A stretch of DNA of 29,452 nucleotides. It comes from Bacteroidota bacterium (lineage in GTDB: Bacteria; Bacteroidota; Bacteroidia; Flavobacteriales; Weeksellaceae). Position 1 is the first letter of the stretch. The number at the start of each line of letters is the position of its first letter. A program made the position numbers and the translations under genes. Positions 21,818 through 29,452 of the stretch are shown piece by piece. The notes beneath the pieces were generated by a model that saw only the letters and a program-made list of their open reading frames with translations, did no database searches and was not told the origin of the DNA. Where the stretch lies: contig JAEWZO010000040.1 of NCBI GenBank assembly GCA_023458415.1, positions 1-29,452 of the forward strand, read 5' to 3'.

Positions 21818-23068
21818 TTGAATTTTTCAGACCTTCATTTAATAGATCCTATTTCAAAAGCCCTTCAGGAAGAAGGATACGAAACTCCTACTCCCATTCA
21901 GCAACAGTCGATTCCGCATGTTTTAAATGGAAAAGACCTGCTCGCAACGGCACAAACCGGAACAGGGAAAACTGCAGCTTTTGCCATCCCGATTCTTCAG
22001 AATCTCACTCAAAAAAAAGAAAAAAACCGTCATATCAAAGCTCTGGTTCTTACGCCTACACGTGAACTTGCCATTCAAATTGAAGAAAGTTTCCATGCTT
22101 ACGGAAGACGTTTACCTTCAAAAACGTTGGTGATTTTTGGTGGTGTAAAACAGGGAGCACAGGAAGCTGCCGTTAAAAAAGGAGTTGATATATTGGTTGC
22201 CACACCGGGAAGACTGCTGGATTTTATTTCGCAGGGAATTGTTTCGCTTAAAAACCTCGAAATTTTTGTTCTGGACGAGGCGGACAGAATGTTGGATATG
22301 GGATTTGTTCATGATGTGAAACGAGTTGTAAAACTTTTGCCACAAAAAAGACAAACACTGTTTTTCTCGGCTACTTTTCCGGATGAAATCAAAAATCTTG
22401 CTGATTCGATGCTGACAAATCCCGAAAAAGTTTCCGTAACACCGGTTTCTTCTACAGCGGATACGATTCAACAGTCGGTGTATTTTGTGGAACGTGAAGA
22501 CAAACTTGATTTGCTGACGCACATTCTTCAAGACAGAATTAATGAATCGGTGCTGGTTTTTTCTAGAACAAAACACGGTGCAGATAAAATTGCCAGAAAG
22601 CTACAGAAAAGTAAAATTTCTGCAGAAGCCATTCACGGAAACAAATCTCAGAATCAAAGACAGAACGCGCTTTCAAACTTCAAATCCGGAAAAACAAGAG
22701 TTTTAGTTGCGACCGATATTGCCGCACGCGGAATTGATATTGATGAACTGAAACACGTAATCAACTATGAACTTTCTGATGTTTCAGAAACTTATGTTCA
22801 CCGAATTGGAAGAACCGGAAGAGCAGGAAATGAAGGAAGTTCCATTTCTTTTGTTGACGGTTTAGATTTAATCAATCTGAAAAATACTGAAAAACTGATT
22901 GGAAAGAAAATTCCGGTGGTAAAAGACCATCCATATCATACTGATGATTTGGTGGTGACAAAAAGAGACTCCAACAACAAACCTTTTGTTCCGAAACCAA
23001 AACCGCAGTCCAAAGAAAATATTGGCTACAAAAAACCAAAAAACAAAGGTTTCTTCAGGAAGAAATAG
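21818..23068 (+). CDS. DEAD-box RNA helicase, RhlE type
   Basis: An ATP-dependent RNA helicase of 416 residues, likely in RNA remodelling or decay, or ribosome assembly. Motifs in order: Q motif with Gln28 (TPTPIQQQSIP), AQTGTGKT (45-52), PTREL (80-84), TPGR (129-132), DEAD (153-156), SAT (184-186), ATDIAARG (298-305) and HRIGRTGRAG (328-337). A short basic tail (about 365-416, rich in Lys, Pro and Asn, ending GFFRKK) replaces a folded C-terminal domain. The start is a TTG, giving MNFSDLHL, the usual start of RhlE-like proteins; no ATG lies nearby upstream in frame. The 5' leader holds a hairpin. Confidence 0.93.
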   Translation: MNFSDLHLIDPISKALQEEGYETPTPIQQQSIPHVLNGKDLLATAQTGTGKTAAFAIPILQNLTQKKEKNRHIKALVLTPTRELAIQIEESFHAYGRRLPSKTLVIFGGVKQGAQEAAVKKGVDILVATPGRLLDFISQGIVSLKNLEIFVLDEADRMLDMGFVHDVKRVVKLLPQKRQTLFFSATFPDEIKNLADSMLTNPEKVSVTPVSSTADTIQQSVYFVEREDKLDLLTHILQDRINESVLVFSRTKHGADKIARKLQKSKISAEAIHGNKSQNQRQNALSNFKSGKTRVLVATDIAARGIDIDELKHVINYELSDVSETYVHRIGRTGRAGNEGSSISFVDGLDLINLKNTEKLIGKKIPVVKDHPYHTDDLVVTKRDSNNKPFVPKPKPQSKENIGYKKPKNKGFFRKK

Positions 23069-23092
23069 ACGAATTTTAACTTAAAAAAACAA

Positions 23093-23857
23093 TTAATGCT
23101 GAAATAATTTTTCAGCATTTTTTGTAGTAATGCGGTCAATCTCCGAAAAATCTATTCCGTAAATATCTACCAACTTGCCTGCAACGAGTTCAACATAAGA
23201 ACTTTCATTGCGTTTACCACGGAAAGGAACGGGTGCAAGATAAGGTGAATCCGTCTCAAGAACGATTTTTTCAAGTGGGATCTCGTGCAGGAACTGATCT
23301 ATTTTACCGTTTTTAAAAGTCACCACTCCGCCAATTCCAAGGATGAACCCTAATTCAATCGCGTGTTTTGCCTGTTCCAATGTTCCGGAAAAACAGTGGA
23401 AAATACCGCGAAGTTTTGGATGTTTTTTTCTTTCCAAAACTTCAAAAACTTCATCGAAACTTTCCCGTGTGTGGATTACAATTGGAATATCTTTATCTAT
23501 CGCCCAATCGATCTGCTGCTCAAATGCTTTAACCTGAATGTCGAGCGTGGATTTATCCCAATACAGATCAATGCCGATTTCACCGATTGCGCAAAAATTC
23601 CTTTTGTCAAGATAGTTTTTAACGATTTCGAGTTCCTTTTCCCAATTCTCCGGCTTTACGTCACAAGGATGAAGTCCCATCATCGCGAAAATCTGTCCGG
23701 GATAAGCCGCTTCCAAAGCCAACATTTTTTCATGATAAGTTGAATCGATTGCAGGTAGAAAAAATTTGGTAATGCCTTTGTCGATGGCGCGCTGAATCAT
23801 TTCATCGCGGTCGTCATCAAACTGATCGGAATATAAATGGGTGTGAGTGTCTATCAT
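23093..23857 (-). CDS. TatD-family metal-dependent hydrolase (DNase)
   Basis: A 254-residue TIM-barrel metalloenzyme of the TatD family, whose members act as 3'-5' exonucleases on DNA or RNA. Metal ligands are visible: HTH at the N-terminus (His5, His7), the Glu in AIGEIGIDLYWD, His in VIHTRES, His in IFHCFSGT and the Asp of LETDSPYLAP. The ATG at 23857 gives MIDTHTHLY, the canonical start. A TTG ten codons upstream (23887) is open but unlikely. It is the last gene of a tight run with the GSCFA and polyprenyl synthase genes (53 bases after GSCFA). Confidence 0.94.
   Translation of the reverse strand: MIDTHTHLYSDQFDDDRDEMIQRAIDKGITKFFLPAIDSTYHEKMLALEAAYPGQIFAMMGLHPCDVKPENWEKELEIVKNYLDKRNFCAIGEIGIDLYWDKSTLDIQVKAFEQQIDWAIDKDIPIVIHTRESFDEVFEVLERKKHPKLRGIFHCFSGTLEQAKHAIELGFILGIGGVVTFKNGKIDQFLHEIPLEKIVLETDSPYLAPVPFRGKRNESSYVELVAGKLVDIYGIDFSEIDRITTKNAEKLFQH
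23095..23123. terminator. bidirectional terminator overlapping the end of tatD
   Basis: AATGCTGAAA (23095-23104) pairs with TTTCAGCATT (23110-23119), followed on the plus strand by a T-run to 23123. On the minus strand it is followed by AATTGTTTTTTT. It serves the convergent helicase and tatD genes, and its bases are the last codons of tatD. Confidence 0.82.
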
Positions 23858-23910
23858 TGGTTGCACATTGCTACTTTCAGAATTCAATAAAAATTGAATT
23901 CCTAACTAAA

Positions 23911-24870
23911 TTAATAATCAGTGAAAATCGAATGTTTCACTTTTGTTTGCTGCAAAGCAATCCGTCCTTTCAGGTTTTCTAAAAACTCCTGATGTTTTGG
24001 ACTACTTTCATTTCCTGATTTATGGTTTAATGCCTGAAAAATTTTGAAATTCTCTTCAATGAAATCCATTGTTTCATCCGAAAAATAGGCGTTCCCGAAT
24101 TTCTCAAAAATATAATTTACCGCCTGCGAATTAGGATGAATCAAATCATCTTTGTAAAACCGGTAGTCTCGCAAATCGTCCATCACAATTTCGTAAACCG
24201 GCAAATAATGGCAGTTTTCATAATGTGGAATTACGTGGTGAATGGCGGAAATCAATCTTGACTTGCTCAAAGTATTCTCAATCATGCCATCTTTAGTGTG
24301 ACGAACCGGAGAAACTGTAAACAGGATCTGTACATCATCACGACATATGTCGTTCAGACTTTCGACAGTTTTTGATATAGATTCCTTAATTTCATCTGAA
24401 GTCAGAAGGCGCTTTTCGAAAAATTTTCCCGGAATTTTATGGCAGTTCGCCACCAGTTTATTCTTCGGAAGAAATTCATAAATATAAGAAGTTCCGTAAG
24501 TAATGAGCACCCAATTGGTTTCCTGCAAGAAACGGTTGCCTTCCTCAATTTTCGTGTTGATTTTGTCTAAAGTCTGATGCACAAAAGCTGTATCAAAAGC
24601 TGTATGGTGATCCAAAGAAATCACCTCGCCGTTGTACTGTATTAACTCTTCCTCGGTATAAAAGCTTGAATCATGAAGCCTCTTTATCGCAACATCAATT
24701 GAATACGGATTGAAAACCGTCCCAAAAGGATTGTTGAGAGTCTGCAACTGCGCACGCTGCAAAAGTTCCGACATCTCGGTTGAAAAACACGAACCAATAG
24801 AGAAAATTCTGTCGCTGACGTCTATTTTCTTCGCAGAATCGTTGATATGAACTTCTGTGCGAAATTTCAT
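23911..24870 (-). CDS. GSCFA-domain protein
   Basis: A 319-residue cytoplasmic protein named for its GSCF motif, found here at 26-29 (FSIGSCFSTEM). The motif recalls the GDS block of SGNH hydrolases. Further matching blocks are NNPFGTVFNPYS (46-57), ITYGTSYIYE, FTVSPVRHTKDG and, near the C-terminus, KDDLIHPNSQAVNYIFEKF, where Asp-x-x-His would complete an SGNH-like active site. No signal peptide was seen. The substrate is unknown to me. Its ATG follows the polyprenyl synthase stop with no gap (TAAATG), so the two are translationally coupled. Confidence 0.88.
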   Translation of the reverse strand: MKFRTEVHINDSAKKIDVSDRIFSIGSCFSTEMSELLQRAQLQTLNNPFGTVFNPYSIDVAIKRLHDSSFYTEEELIQYNGEVISLDHHTAFDTAFVHQTLDKINTKIEEGNRFLQETNWVLITYGTSYIYEFLPKNKLVANCHKIPGKFFEKRLLTSDEIKESISKTVESLNDICRDDVQILFTVSPVRHTKDGMIENTLSKSRLISAIHHVIPHYENCHYLPVYEIVMDDLRDYRFYKDDLIHPNSQAVNYIFEKFGNAYFSDETMDFIEENFKIFQALNHKSGNESSPKHQEFLENLKGRIALQQTKVKHSIFTDY

Positions 24871-25842
24871 TTACGATTCTCTTCTCAGCAGATAATTGGC
24901 CAGCTCAATAAACGGTCTTTTCTTTTCATCTGGAACGTTAATTTTTTGCAGATAATTCTGTCCGATTTCGTTATGCTCCTGAATCAGCATAAGTGCTTTC
25001 TCATCAACTTTTGTGCGGCGGAAAATCTTTTCCACACTATAGATTTTATCTACGTTATCCGTTTTCTTAGAATACCAATAATCCAGTTCTTTTCTCTCTT
25101 CATCAGTCGCGTTTTCGCGGGCCAAAAGATAAAGCACCGTTTTTTTGTTCTCGTAGATATCACCTGCATGCTTCTTACCAAACTGCTCGACATCTCCGAA
25201 AACATCAAGGTAATCATCCATAATCTGAAAGGCTATTCCAATATGTTTTCCGTAATCGAAAAGCGCTTTCGCATCTTTGTAAGGTGCACCGGCAATCAAT
25301 GCTCCAATTTCGAATGAACACGCACTAAGCAAACCGGTTTTATAGGTAATCATTCGGATGTAATCCTGATACGTAACATTTTCTTCTGTTTCAAAGTTTA
25401 CATCGTATTGCTGTCCTTCACAAAGAAGCAAACCTGTATGTGTAAAAACGCGAACGCATGCTTTAAAAAGTTCCGGCTCCAGATCTTCAAAAAATTTATA
25501 CGCTTTCAGAAGTAGCGCGTCACCGGAAAGAATTCCAGTGTTTACACCATGCAGCGTATGAATTGTAGGCTTATTTCGGCGCAAAGGAGCATCATCCATA
25601 ATATCATCGTGAATGAGCGTGAAATTGTGAAAAAATTCTATCGCCAATGCCGGTTTAATGGCTTTTTTAAGATCGCCTCCAAACATATCACTTCCCATAA
25701 GAACCATGATAGGACGCAGACGTTTACCGCCGTGCGAAATAATATAGTTCATAGGTTCGTAAAGTTCGGTAGGTTTATCCTTGAAGGTATAACGTTCGAT
25801 TGCGTTGGAAACAATTTCCTGATACTGTTCTAAAAATTCCAT
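24871..25842 (-). CDS. polyprenyl (trans-isoprenyl) diphosphate synthase
   Basis: A 323-residue head-to-tail prenyl transferase condensing IPP with allylic diphosphates. Landmarks are GGKRLRP (38-44), the first Asp-rich motif DDIMD (79-83) without the two-residue insertion of bacterial FPP synthases, EGQQYDV (142-148), and the second Asp-rich motif DDYLD (209-213). The residue five before the first motif is Phe74 and four before is Thr75. A bulky residue there usually limits chain length, so C15-C20 products look more likely than a long quinone chain, but this is inference. It leads a run with GSCFA and tatD. A TATTTTTG element ends 17 bases before the ATG. Confidence 0.93.
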   Translation of the reverse strand: MEFLEQYQEIVSNAIERYTFKDKPTELYEPMNYIISHGGKRLRPIMVLMGSDMFGGDLKKAIKPALAIEFFHNFTLIHDDIMDDAPLRRNKPTIHTLHGVNTGILSGDALLLKAYKFFEDLEPELFKACVRVFTHTGLLLCEGQQYDVNFETEENVTYQDYIRMITYKTGLLSACSFEIGALIAGAPYKDAKALFDYGKHIGIAFQIMDDYLDVFGDVEQFGKKHAGDIYENKKTVLYLLARENATDEERKELDYWYSKKTDNVDKIYSVEKIFRRTKVDEKALMLIQEHNEIGQNYLQKINVPDEKKRPFIELANYLLRRES

Positions 25843-25858
25843 TAAAGCTTGTTTACGG

Positions 25859-25866
25859 CAAAAATA
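25859..25866 (-). promoter_or_regulatory. -7-like element (TATTTTTG) upstream of the polyprenyl synthase
   Basis: An exact TAnnTTTG match 17 bases before the ATG on the minus strand. The nearest TTG upstream is 24 bases away, slightly more than usual. Confidence 0.5.
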
Positions 25867-25894
25867 CGATTTTGAAAGCGTTTATAAAAACAAA

Positions 25895-25921
25895 AAAACT
25901 TTGCCGGGAAGACAAAGTTTT
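25895..25921 (-). terminator. intrinsic terminator of the phosphate transporter gene
   Basis: AAAACTTTG (25895-25903) pairs with CAAAGTTTT (25913-25921) around a nine-base loop. On the minus strand it is followed by a T-run (TTTTTTTGTTTTT). It starts 22 bases after the transporter stop. Confidence 0.88.
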
Positions 25922-25942
25922 AATTTTTATTGTAGTGAGAAT

Positions 25943-27088
25943 CTACACGATATAATTAAAGAGTAGATAAACCAAGCCTGCGATAAATGCACTTACTGGA
26001 ATCGTTAAAATCCATGCCCAAAGCAAACTCACTGTAATTCCCCAACGTACAGCTGAAACTCTTTTAGTTAAACCTACTCCGATAATGGAACCTGTAATCG
26101 TATGTGTTGTAGAAACCGGAATTCCAAGATGGTCTGTAAGGAAAAGTGTTAAAGCACCCGCTGTTTCCGCACTTACTCCTTCAAGAGGGGTAACTTTGGT
26201 AATCTTTGTTCCCATCGTTTTTACAATTTTCCAACCACCGCTCATGGTTCCCAAAGCAATCGCAAGGAAGGAAACAAAAGGCACCCACATGTAATCGGTT
26301 GTAAAATAATTGAATCTTTCAGCGTGCGGCAGTAACGCATAAGGATCGTTGCCACCCACCATATTTACGTGATAGAAAATTACAGCAGCACCAATAATAC
26401 CCATTACTTTCTGCGCATCGTTCAAACCGTGTCCTAAACTGAACAGTGCAGAAGAAACCAGCTGCCATTTCTTGAACTGATTGTCGGCTTTTACCGGGTT
26501 TGATTTTTTAGCAAGGTTTACAATAATCAAAGTAATAATAATTGAAACCAAACCCCCAATAAGCGGTGCTAAAAAGATGAATAGAAAGATAGGAATTACC
26601 TTATCATATTTAATTACATTCTGCGTGAAAAGCTGTTTGAAGGCCTCTCCTATAGTTTGGAAAAACGAAAGATTCGGGTTGGCTGCTGCAACTGCTTGAT
26701 AATCCATTGATAAAGCATGCATCAAAGCTGCACCTAAAAATCCACCAATTAAAGTGTGCGATGAAGACGACGGAATCCCAAACCACCAAGTTAAAAGATT
26801 CCAGAAAATTGCAGCAATAAGTCCCGCGAAAATCACTTCGAGATTGATGAAATTTTCGTTCACTGTTTTTGCGATGGTATTACCGATTTTGAACTCACCG
26901 ATAACGTACATGGCAAGAAAAAATGCAGCAAAATTCCACACTGCAGCCCAAAGCACCGCTTGAAAAGGCGTAAGAACTTTTGTGGAAACAATGGTTGCAA
27001 TAGAGTTGGCGGCGTCGTGAAAACCGTTGATGTAATCGAATATTAAAGCCAGCGCAATAATAACGATCAGTAAAATTGGAAACTCCAT
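25943..27088 (-). CDS. inorganic phosphate transporter, PiT family
   Basis: A 381-residue inner-membrane symporter for phosphate, with about ten hydrophobic helices. The two internally related PiT signatures are visible: NGFHDAANSIATIVSTK (21-37) and GHGLNDAQKVMGI (219-231). Each half also repeats a SSSHT/STTHT segment (GIPSSSSHTLIGG at 104-116; GIPVSTTHTITGS at 322-334). It follows a DUF47 (PhoU-like) gene by 30 bases; DUF47 proteins are common partners that modulate Pit transporters. Whether Na+ or H+ drives it cannot be read from the sequence. Confidence 0.95.
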   Translation of the reverse strand: MEFPILLIVIIALALIFDYINGFHDAANSIATIVSTKVLTPFQAVLWAAVWNFAAFFLAMYVIGEFKIGNTIAKTVNENFINLEVIFAGLIAAIFWNLLTWWFGIPSSSSHTLIGGFLGAALMHALSMDYQAVAAANPNLSFFQTIGEAFKQLFTQNVIKYDKVIPIFLFIFLAPLIGGLVSIIITLIIVNLAKKSNPVKADNQFKKWQLVSSALFSLGHGLNDAQKVMGIIGAAVIFYHVNMVGGNDPYALLPHAERFNYFTTDYMWVPFVSFLAIALGTMSGGWKIVKTMGTKITKVTPLEGVSAETAGALTLFLTDHLGIPVSTTHTITGSIIGVGLTKRVSAVRWGITVSLLWAWILTIPVSAFIAGLVYLLFNYIV

Positions 27089-27118
27089 TCTGTTATTTAG
27101 AAGATTAGAAAGGAAAAA

Positions 27119-27757
27119 TTAAGCGTACTTGATGATGATGTTCTCAATCGTATTGGCTACATCTTCAGCTTTGTCGGTTACCAGTTCCAGATATTCCAGA
27201 ACGTCTTTTACCTTGATGATTTTAATAGCATCATCAGTTTCAAAAAGTTTCACAATCGACTGGCTTAAGATATCATCTGCGATATTTTCAAATGAATTGA
27301 TTTTGATGCAAGATTCTTTTACTTCTTTAGGATTTTTGAAATCTTTCAGGTTTTTGATGGCATTTTCAATCTCCACGCAAGATTTGTAAATCAGCAGTGA
27401 AAATTCAGAATATGCATTCATCATCGGTGTTTTGTACAGATAAAGATACTTCACCGAAGCATATAGATAATCGGCAATATCATCCAACCCGCTTGCAAGA
27501 AAATTAATATCTTCTCTGTCGAAAGGCGTAATGAAGTTTTCGCCCAGCTGCACAAAAATTTCATGGGTAAGATCATCAAGCTTATGCTCATAATCGCTCA
27601 TGTTTTTCAGCATTGTCGTATCATTAACATCAAAATCCTGAAGGCCGTCGTGAAATTCTTTCGACATTGCCGTAAGATTTTCCGCTACTTTCTCGAATAG
27701 CACAAAAAAAACTTTATCCTTTGGCTGAAAAGCTTTGAAGATATTTCCTATTCCCAT
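27119..27757 (-). CDS. DUF47 (PhoU-like) regulatory partner of the PiT transporter
   Basis: A 212-residue all-helical cytoplasmic protein of the DUF47/PhoU-like family. Recognisable segments are the N-terminal MGIGNIFKAFQPKD and FFVLFEKVAEN, the acidic PFDREDINFLASGLDDIADYLY (138-type helix region, likely metal-binding by analogy with PhoU), and the C-terminal LEYLELVTDKAEDVANTIENI. It probably senses phosphate state or gates the PiT transporter encoded 30 bases downstream. A near-consensus -7 (GAACTTTG, 27791-27798) lies upstream, but its first base departs from TAnnTTTG, so the promoter is uncertain. Confidence 0.9.
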   Translation of the reverse strand: MGIGNIFKAFQPKDKVFFVLFEKVAENLTAMSKEFHDGLQDFDVNDTTMLKNMSDYEHKLDDLTHEIFVQLGENFITPFDREDINFLASGLDDIADYLYASVKYLYLYKTPMMNAYSEFSLLIYKSCVEIENAIKNLKDFKNPKEVKESCIKINSFENIADDILSQSIVKLFETDDAIKIIKVKDVLEYLELVTDKAEDVANTIENIIIKYA

Positions 27758-27873
27758 TTTATTATCGTTTTTTCTTAATTTTTAACTGTGCAAAGTTCAG
27801 CAAAATGGACGAGACAATATTAATTTAATATTAAATTTTGTTAACATTAGCGACTAACTTTTCAACAAAAACA

Positions 27874-27903
27874 AAAAATCAGCAATGTTTATTGCTGATT
27901 TTT
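27874..27903 (-). terminator. intrinsic terminator of the right-edge helicase gene
   Basis: A perfect 13-base stem (AAAAATCAGCAAT 27874-27886 / ATTGCTGATTTTT 27891-27903) with loop GTTT. On the minus strand it passes into TTTTTTGTTTTTG. It lies 26 bases after the helicase stop. The rest of the gap 27758-27873 is A/T-rich with no gene seen. Confidence 0.92.
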
Positions 27904-27929
27904 CAATATCTAAAAAGCACAAATTTTGC

Positions 27930-29452
27930 TTAATTTGCGACTTCCGCACGCATTTCTTTCCCTTTAAATTTCTGCGTTGCCATTCCGCGCAACACCTCAT
28001 CTTTAAAGGATTTTTCAACCTCGAAGAAAGAGAATTTCTCCAAAATTTCTATGTCGCCAATATCGGCTCTTCTCTTGGATTTTGCCGTTGCTTTATTAAT
28101 AATGTCAAGCATATCAACTTTTTTCAGGTTATCGCGCTTGCCAAGGTTGAAAAAGAACCTCACCATATCGCCGCTGTTTCTGCGGGATTTTGGTCCGCGG
28201 TCACGTCCTTTTCTATCATCGCGGTCGCGTCCTCTTCTTTCTCTTCTGCTTGAAGGGATGTCGCGTTCGTCGGAAAGTTTTGTTGAAGTAAGATCCTTTT
28301 TGTCTTTGTAGAACATAGAAAGATCTCTCAACTGCAATTGAAGCAACTGATGCACGAGTTCTTCTTTGGTAAATTGAGACAGATCCGGAATTAAGGCATC
28401 ATCAAACTGGAAATATTCTTCATGCTCGGTAAACAATCTTTCGAAAACGCCTTCCACCTGTGCTTTGATAATTTCTTCGCCTGTTGGAATCTGTTTCTCG
28501 GTAATATCAATCTTCGTTACCGATTTAATTTGCTTTAATTTTCTCGTTTCTTCAGGTTTGATTAACGCCATTGAAATACCATCTTTTCCGGCTCTACCGG
28601 TTCTTCCGCTTCGGTGAACGAATACTTCCGGATCATCCGGTAAAGAATAATGGATAACGTGCGTCAAAGAATTTACATCCAAACCTCTTGCTGCAACATC
28701 GGTCGCAACCAAAATATCAATATTTTTCAATCTGAATTTCTTCATCACCGTATCTCGCTGCGCCTGCGAAAGATCTCCGTGAAGTGCATCTGCTGCGTAA
28801 CCGTTCTGCATCAGGAAGTCTGCAATTTCCTGAGTTTCCATTCTGGTTCTGCAGAAAATAATGGAATACTGATTCGGATTTGCATCAATTAATCTTTTCA
28901 ATGCTTCTTTTTTCTGGCGGTAACCAACCACATAAAATTCGTGAGAAATATTTTTCTTCACTTCGTTGATAGAACCCACCGCAATTCTGTGTGGTTTTGT
29001 CAGATAGTTTTTCGAAATTCTTTCCACTTCCTTGTTCATCGTCGCCGAGAAAAGTAAAGTCTGTTTTGTTTCTGGAGTTTCGCTCAAAATCGTTTCCAAA
29101 TCATCCTTAAAACCCATTGAAAGCATTTCATCTGCTTCATCTAAAACCAACCAGCTGATTTCGGAAAAATCCAGAGCTTTTCTGTTGATCAGGTCGATTA
29201 CACGACCCGGAGTTCCCACAATAATCTGTGGTTTTTCCCTTAGCGAACGGATTTGCTCCATAATGGAACTTCCACCATAAACCGCTGTAGTCTTGATGTT
29301 TTTAAGGTATTTCGAATAATTTTTGATGTCTTTGGTAATTTGCAAACAAAGTTCTCTTGTAGGACACAGCACCAAAAGTTGGATTTTGCGACTCCCGTCG
29401 TCAATCATATCCAAAATCGGAAGCGAAAATGCTGCTGTTTTGCCTGTTCCTG
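27930..29452 (-). CDS. DEAD-box RNA helicase with DbpA-like RNA-binding domain (partial, N-terminus beyond window)
   Basis: The gene runs off the right edge; 507 codons including the stop are visible. The first whole codons give GTGKTAAF (end of motif I), so the Q motif and start are missing. Then follow PTRELCLQI, GTPGRVIDL, the DEAD box in VLDEADEML, LFSATM, IIFCRTR, TDVAARGLDV and HRSGRTGRAG. After the core come a helical dimer-like segment and an Arg/Asp-rich linker (about 120 residues from the end). A final domain with MVRFFFNLGKRD ... IGDIEILEKFSFFEV matches the DbpA RNA-binding (RRM-like) domain of DbpA/CsdA helicases. A role in ribosome assembly or cold adaptation is likely. A TTG at 29414 is not the real start. 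Confidence 0.93.
   Translation of the reverse strand, partial: GTGKTAAFSLPILDMIDDGSRKIQLLVLCPTRELCLQITKDIKNYSKYLKNIKTTAVYGGSSIMEQIRSLREKPQIIVGTPGRVIDLINRKALDFSEISWLVLDEADEMLSMGFKDDLETILSETPETKQTLLFSATMNKEVERISKNYLTKPHRIAVGSINEVKKNISHEFYVVGYRQKKEALKRLIDANPNQYSIIFCRTRMETQEIADFLMQNGYAADALHGDLSQAQRDTVMKKFRLKNIDILVATDVAARGLDVNSLTHVIHYSLPDDPEVFVHRSGRTGRAGKDGISMALIKPEETRKLKQIKSVTKIDITEKQIPTGEEIIKAQVEGVFERLFTEHEEYFQFDDALIPDLSQFTKEELVHQLLQLQLRDLSMFYKDKKDLTSTKLSDERDIPSSRRERRGRDRDDRKGRDRGPKSRRNSGDMVRFFFNLGKRDNLKKVDMLDIINKATAKSKRRADIGDIEILEKFSFFEVEKSFKDEVLRGMATQKFKGKEMRAEVAN

Noticed and set aside
27791..27798. GAACTTTG as the promoter of the DUF47-PiT pair
   Set aside because: The first base departs from TAnnTTTG and the nearest TTG gives a 16-base spacer, so it was not listed as a feature.

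Overview
The window is a stretch of AT-rich chromosomal core DNA from a member of the Bacteroidota. It most likely comes from the Flavobacteriia, Weeksellaceae (Chryseobacterium/Kaistella-like). The grounds are the gene set (DUF5683, GSCFA, long signal peptidase I with an N-terminal membrane domain, short adenylate kinase, DUF47-PiT pair, ABC1 kinase), Bacteroidota-type promoters (TTG ... TAnnTTTG), no evident purine-rich Shine-Dalgarno sequences before most starts, and many short-loop hairpin terminators. The genus is an inference; no 16S rRNA is present. No phage, transposase, CRISPR or defence genes were seen.

Layout. 1-600: a possible gene remnant at the left edge, then two identical tRNA-Asp genes on the minus strand with a good promoter and a terminator. 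617-5762 (minus): thioredoxin, a NifS/IscS-type cysteine desulfurase, and upstream a tight four-gene set of UbiA-type phosphoribosyltransferase, DprE1-like FAD oxidase, DprE2-like SDR and HAD-IB phosphatase. This set matches the pathway that makes polyprenyl-phosphate-linked ribose/arabinose, best known from mycobacterial cell walls. 5848-7043 (minus): an OmpA-family glycine-zipper lipoprotein and a lipocalin-like lipoprotein. 7142-14407 (minus): a run reading parA, parB, DUF5683, dapB, lepB, wbqC-like, S8 protease. It joins chromosome segregation, lysine/peptidoglycan precursor supply, protein export and a secreted protease. 14571-16910 (minus): a TonB-type energy transducer and purA.

17101-23068 (plus): ABC1/UbiB kinase, hpt, adk, obg, a DUF6438 lipoprotein and an RhlE-type DEAD-box helicase. 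hpt, adk and the neighbouring purA are all purine genes. 23093-29452 (minus): tatD, GSCFA protein and polyprenyl diphosphate synthase (packed together), then the PiT phosphate transporter with its DUF47 partner, and a second DEAD-box helicase with a DbpA-like RNA-binding tail, cut by the right edge.

The most notable items are the DprE1/DprE2/UbiA/HAD set (its DprE1 homologue has Ala where mycobacterial DprE1 has the drug-reactive Cys387), a perfect pair of inverted TTATCCACA boxes beside parA that also forms a terminator, two palindromic intergenic elements, and a repeated promoter pattern with TAnnTTTG 14-37 bases before start codons.
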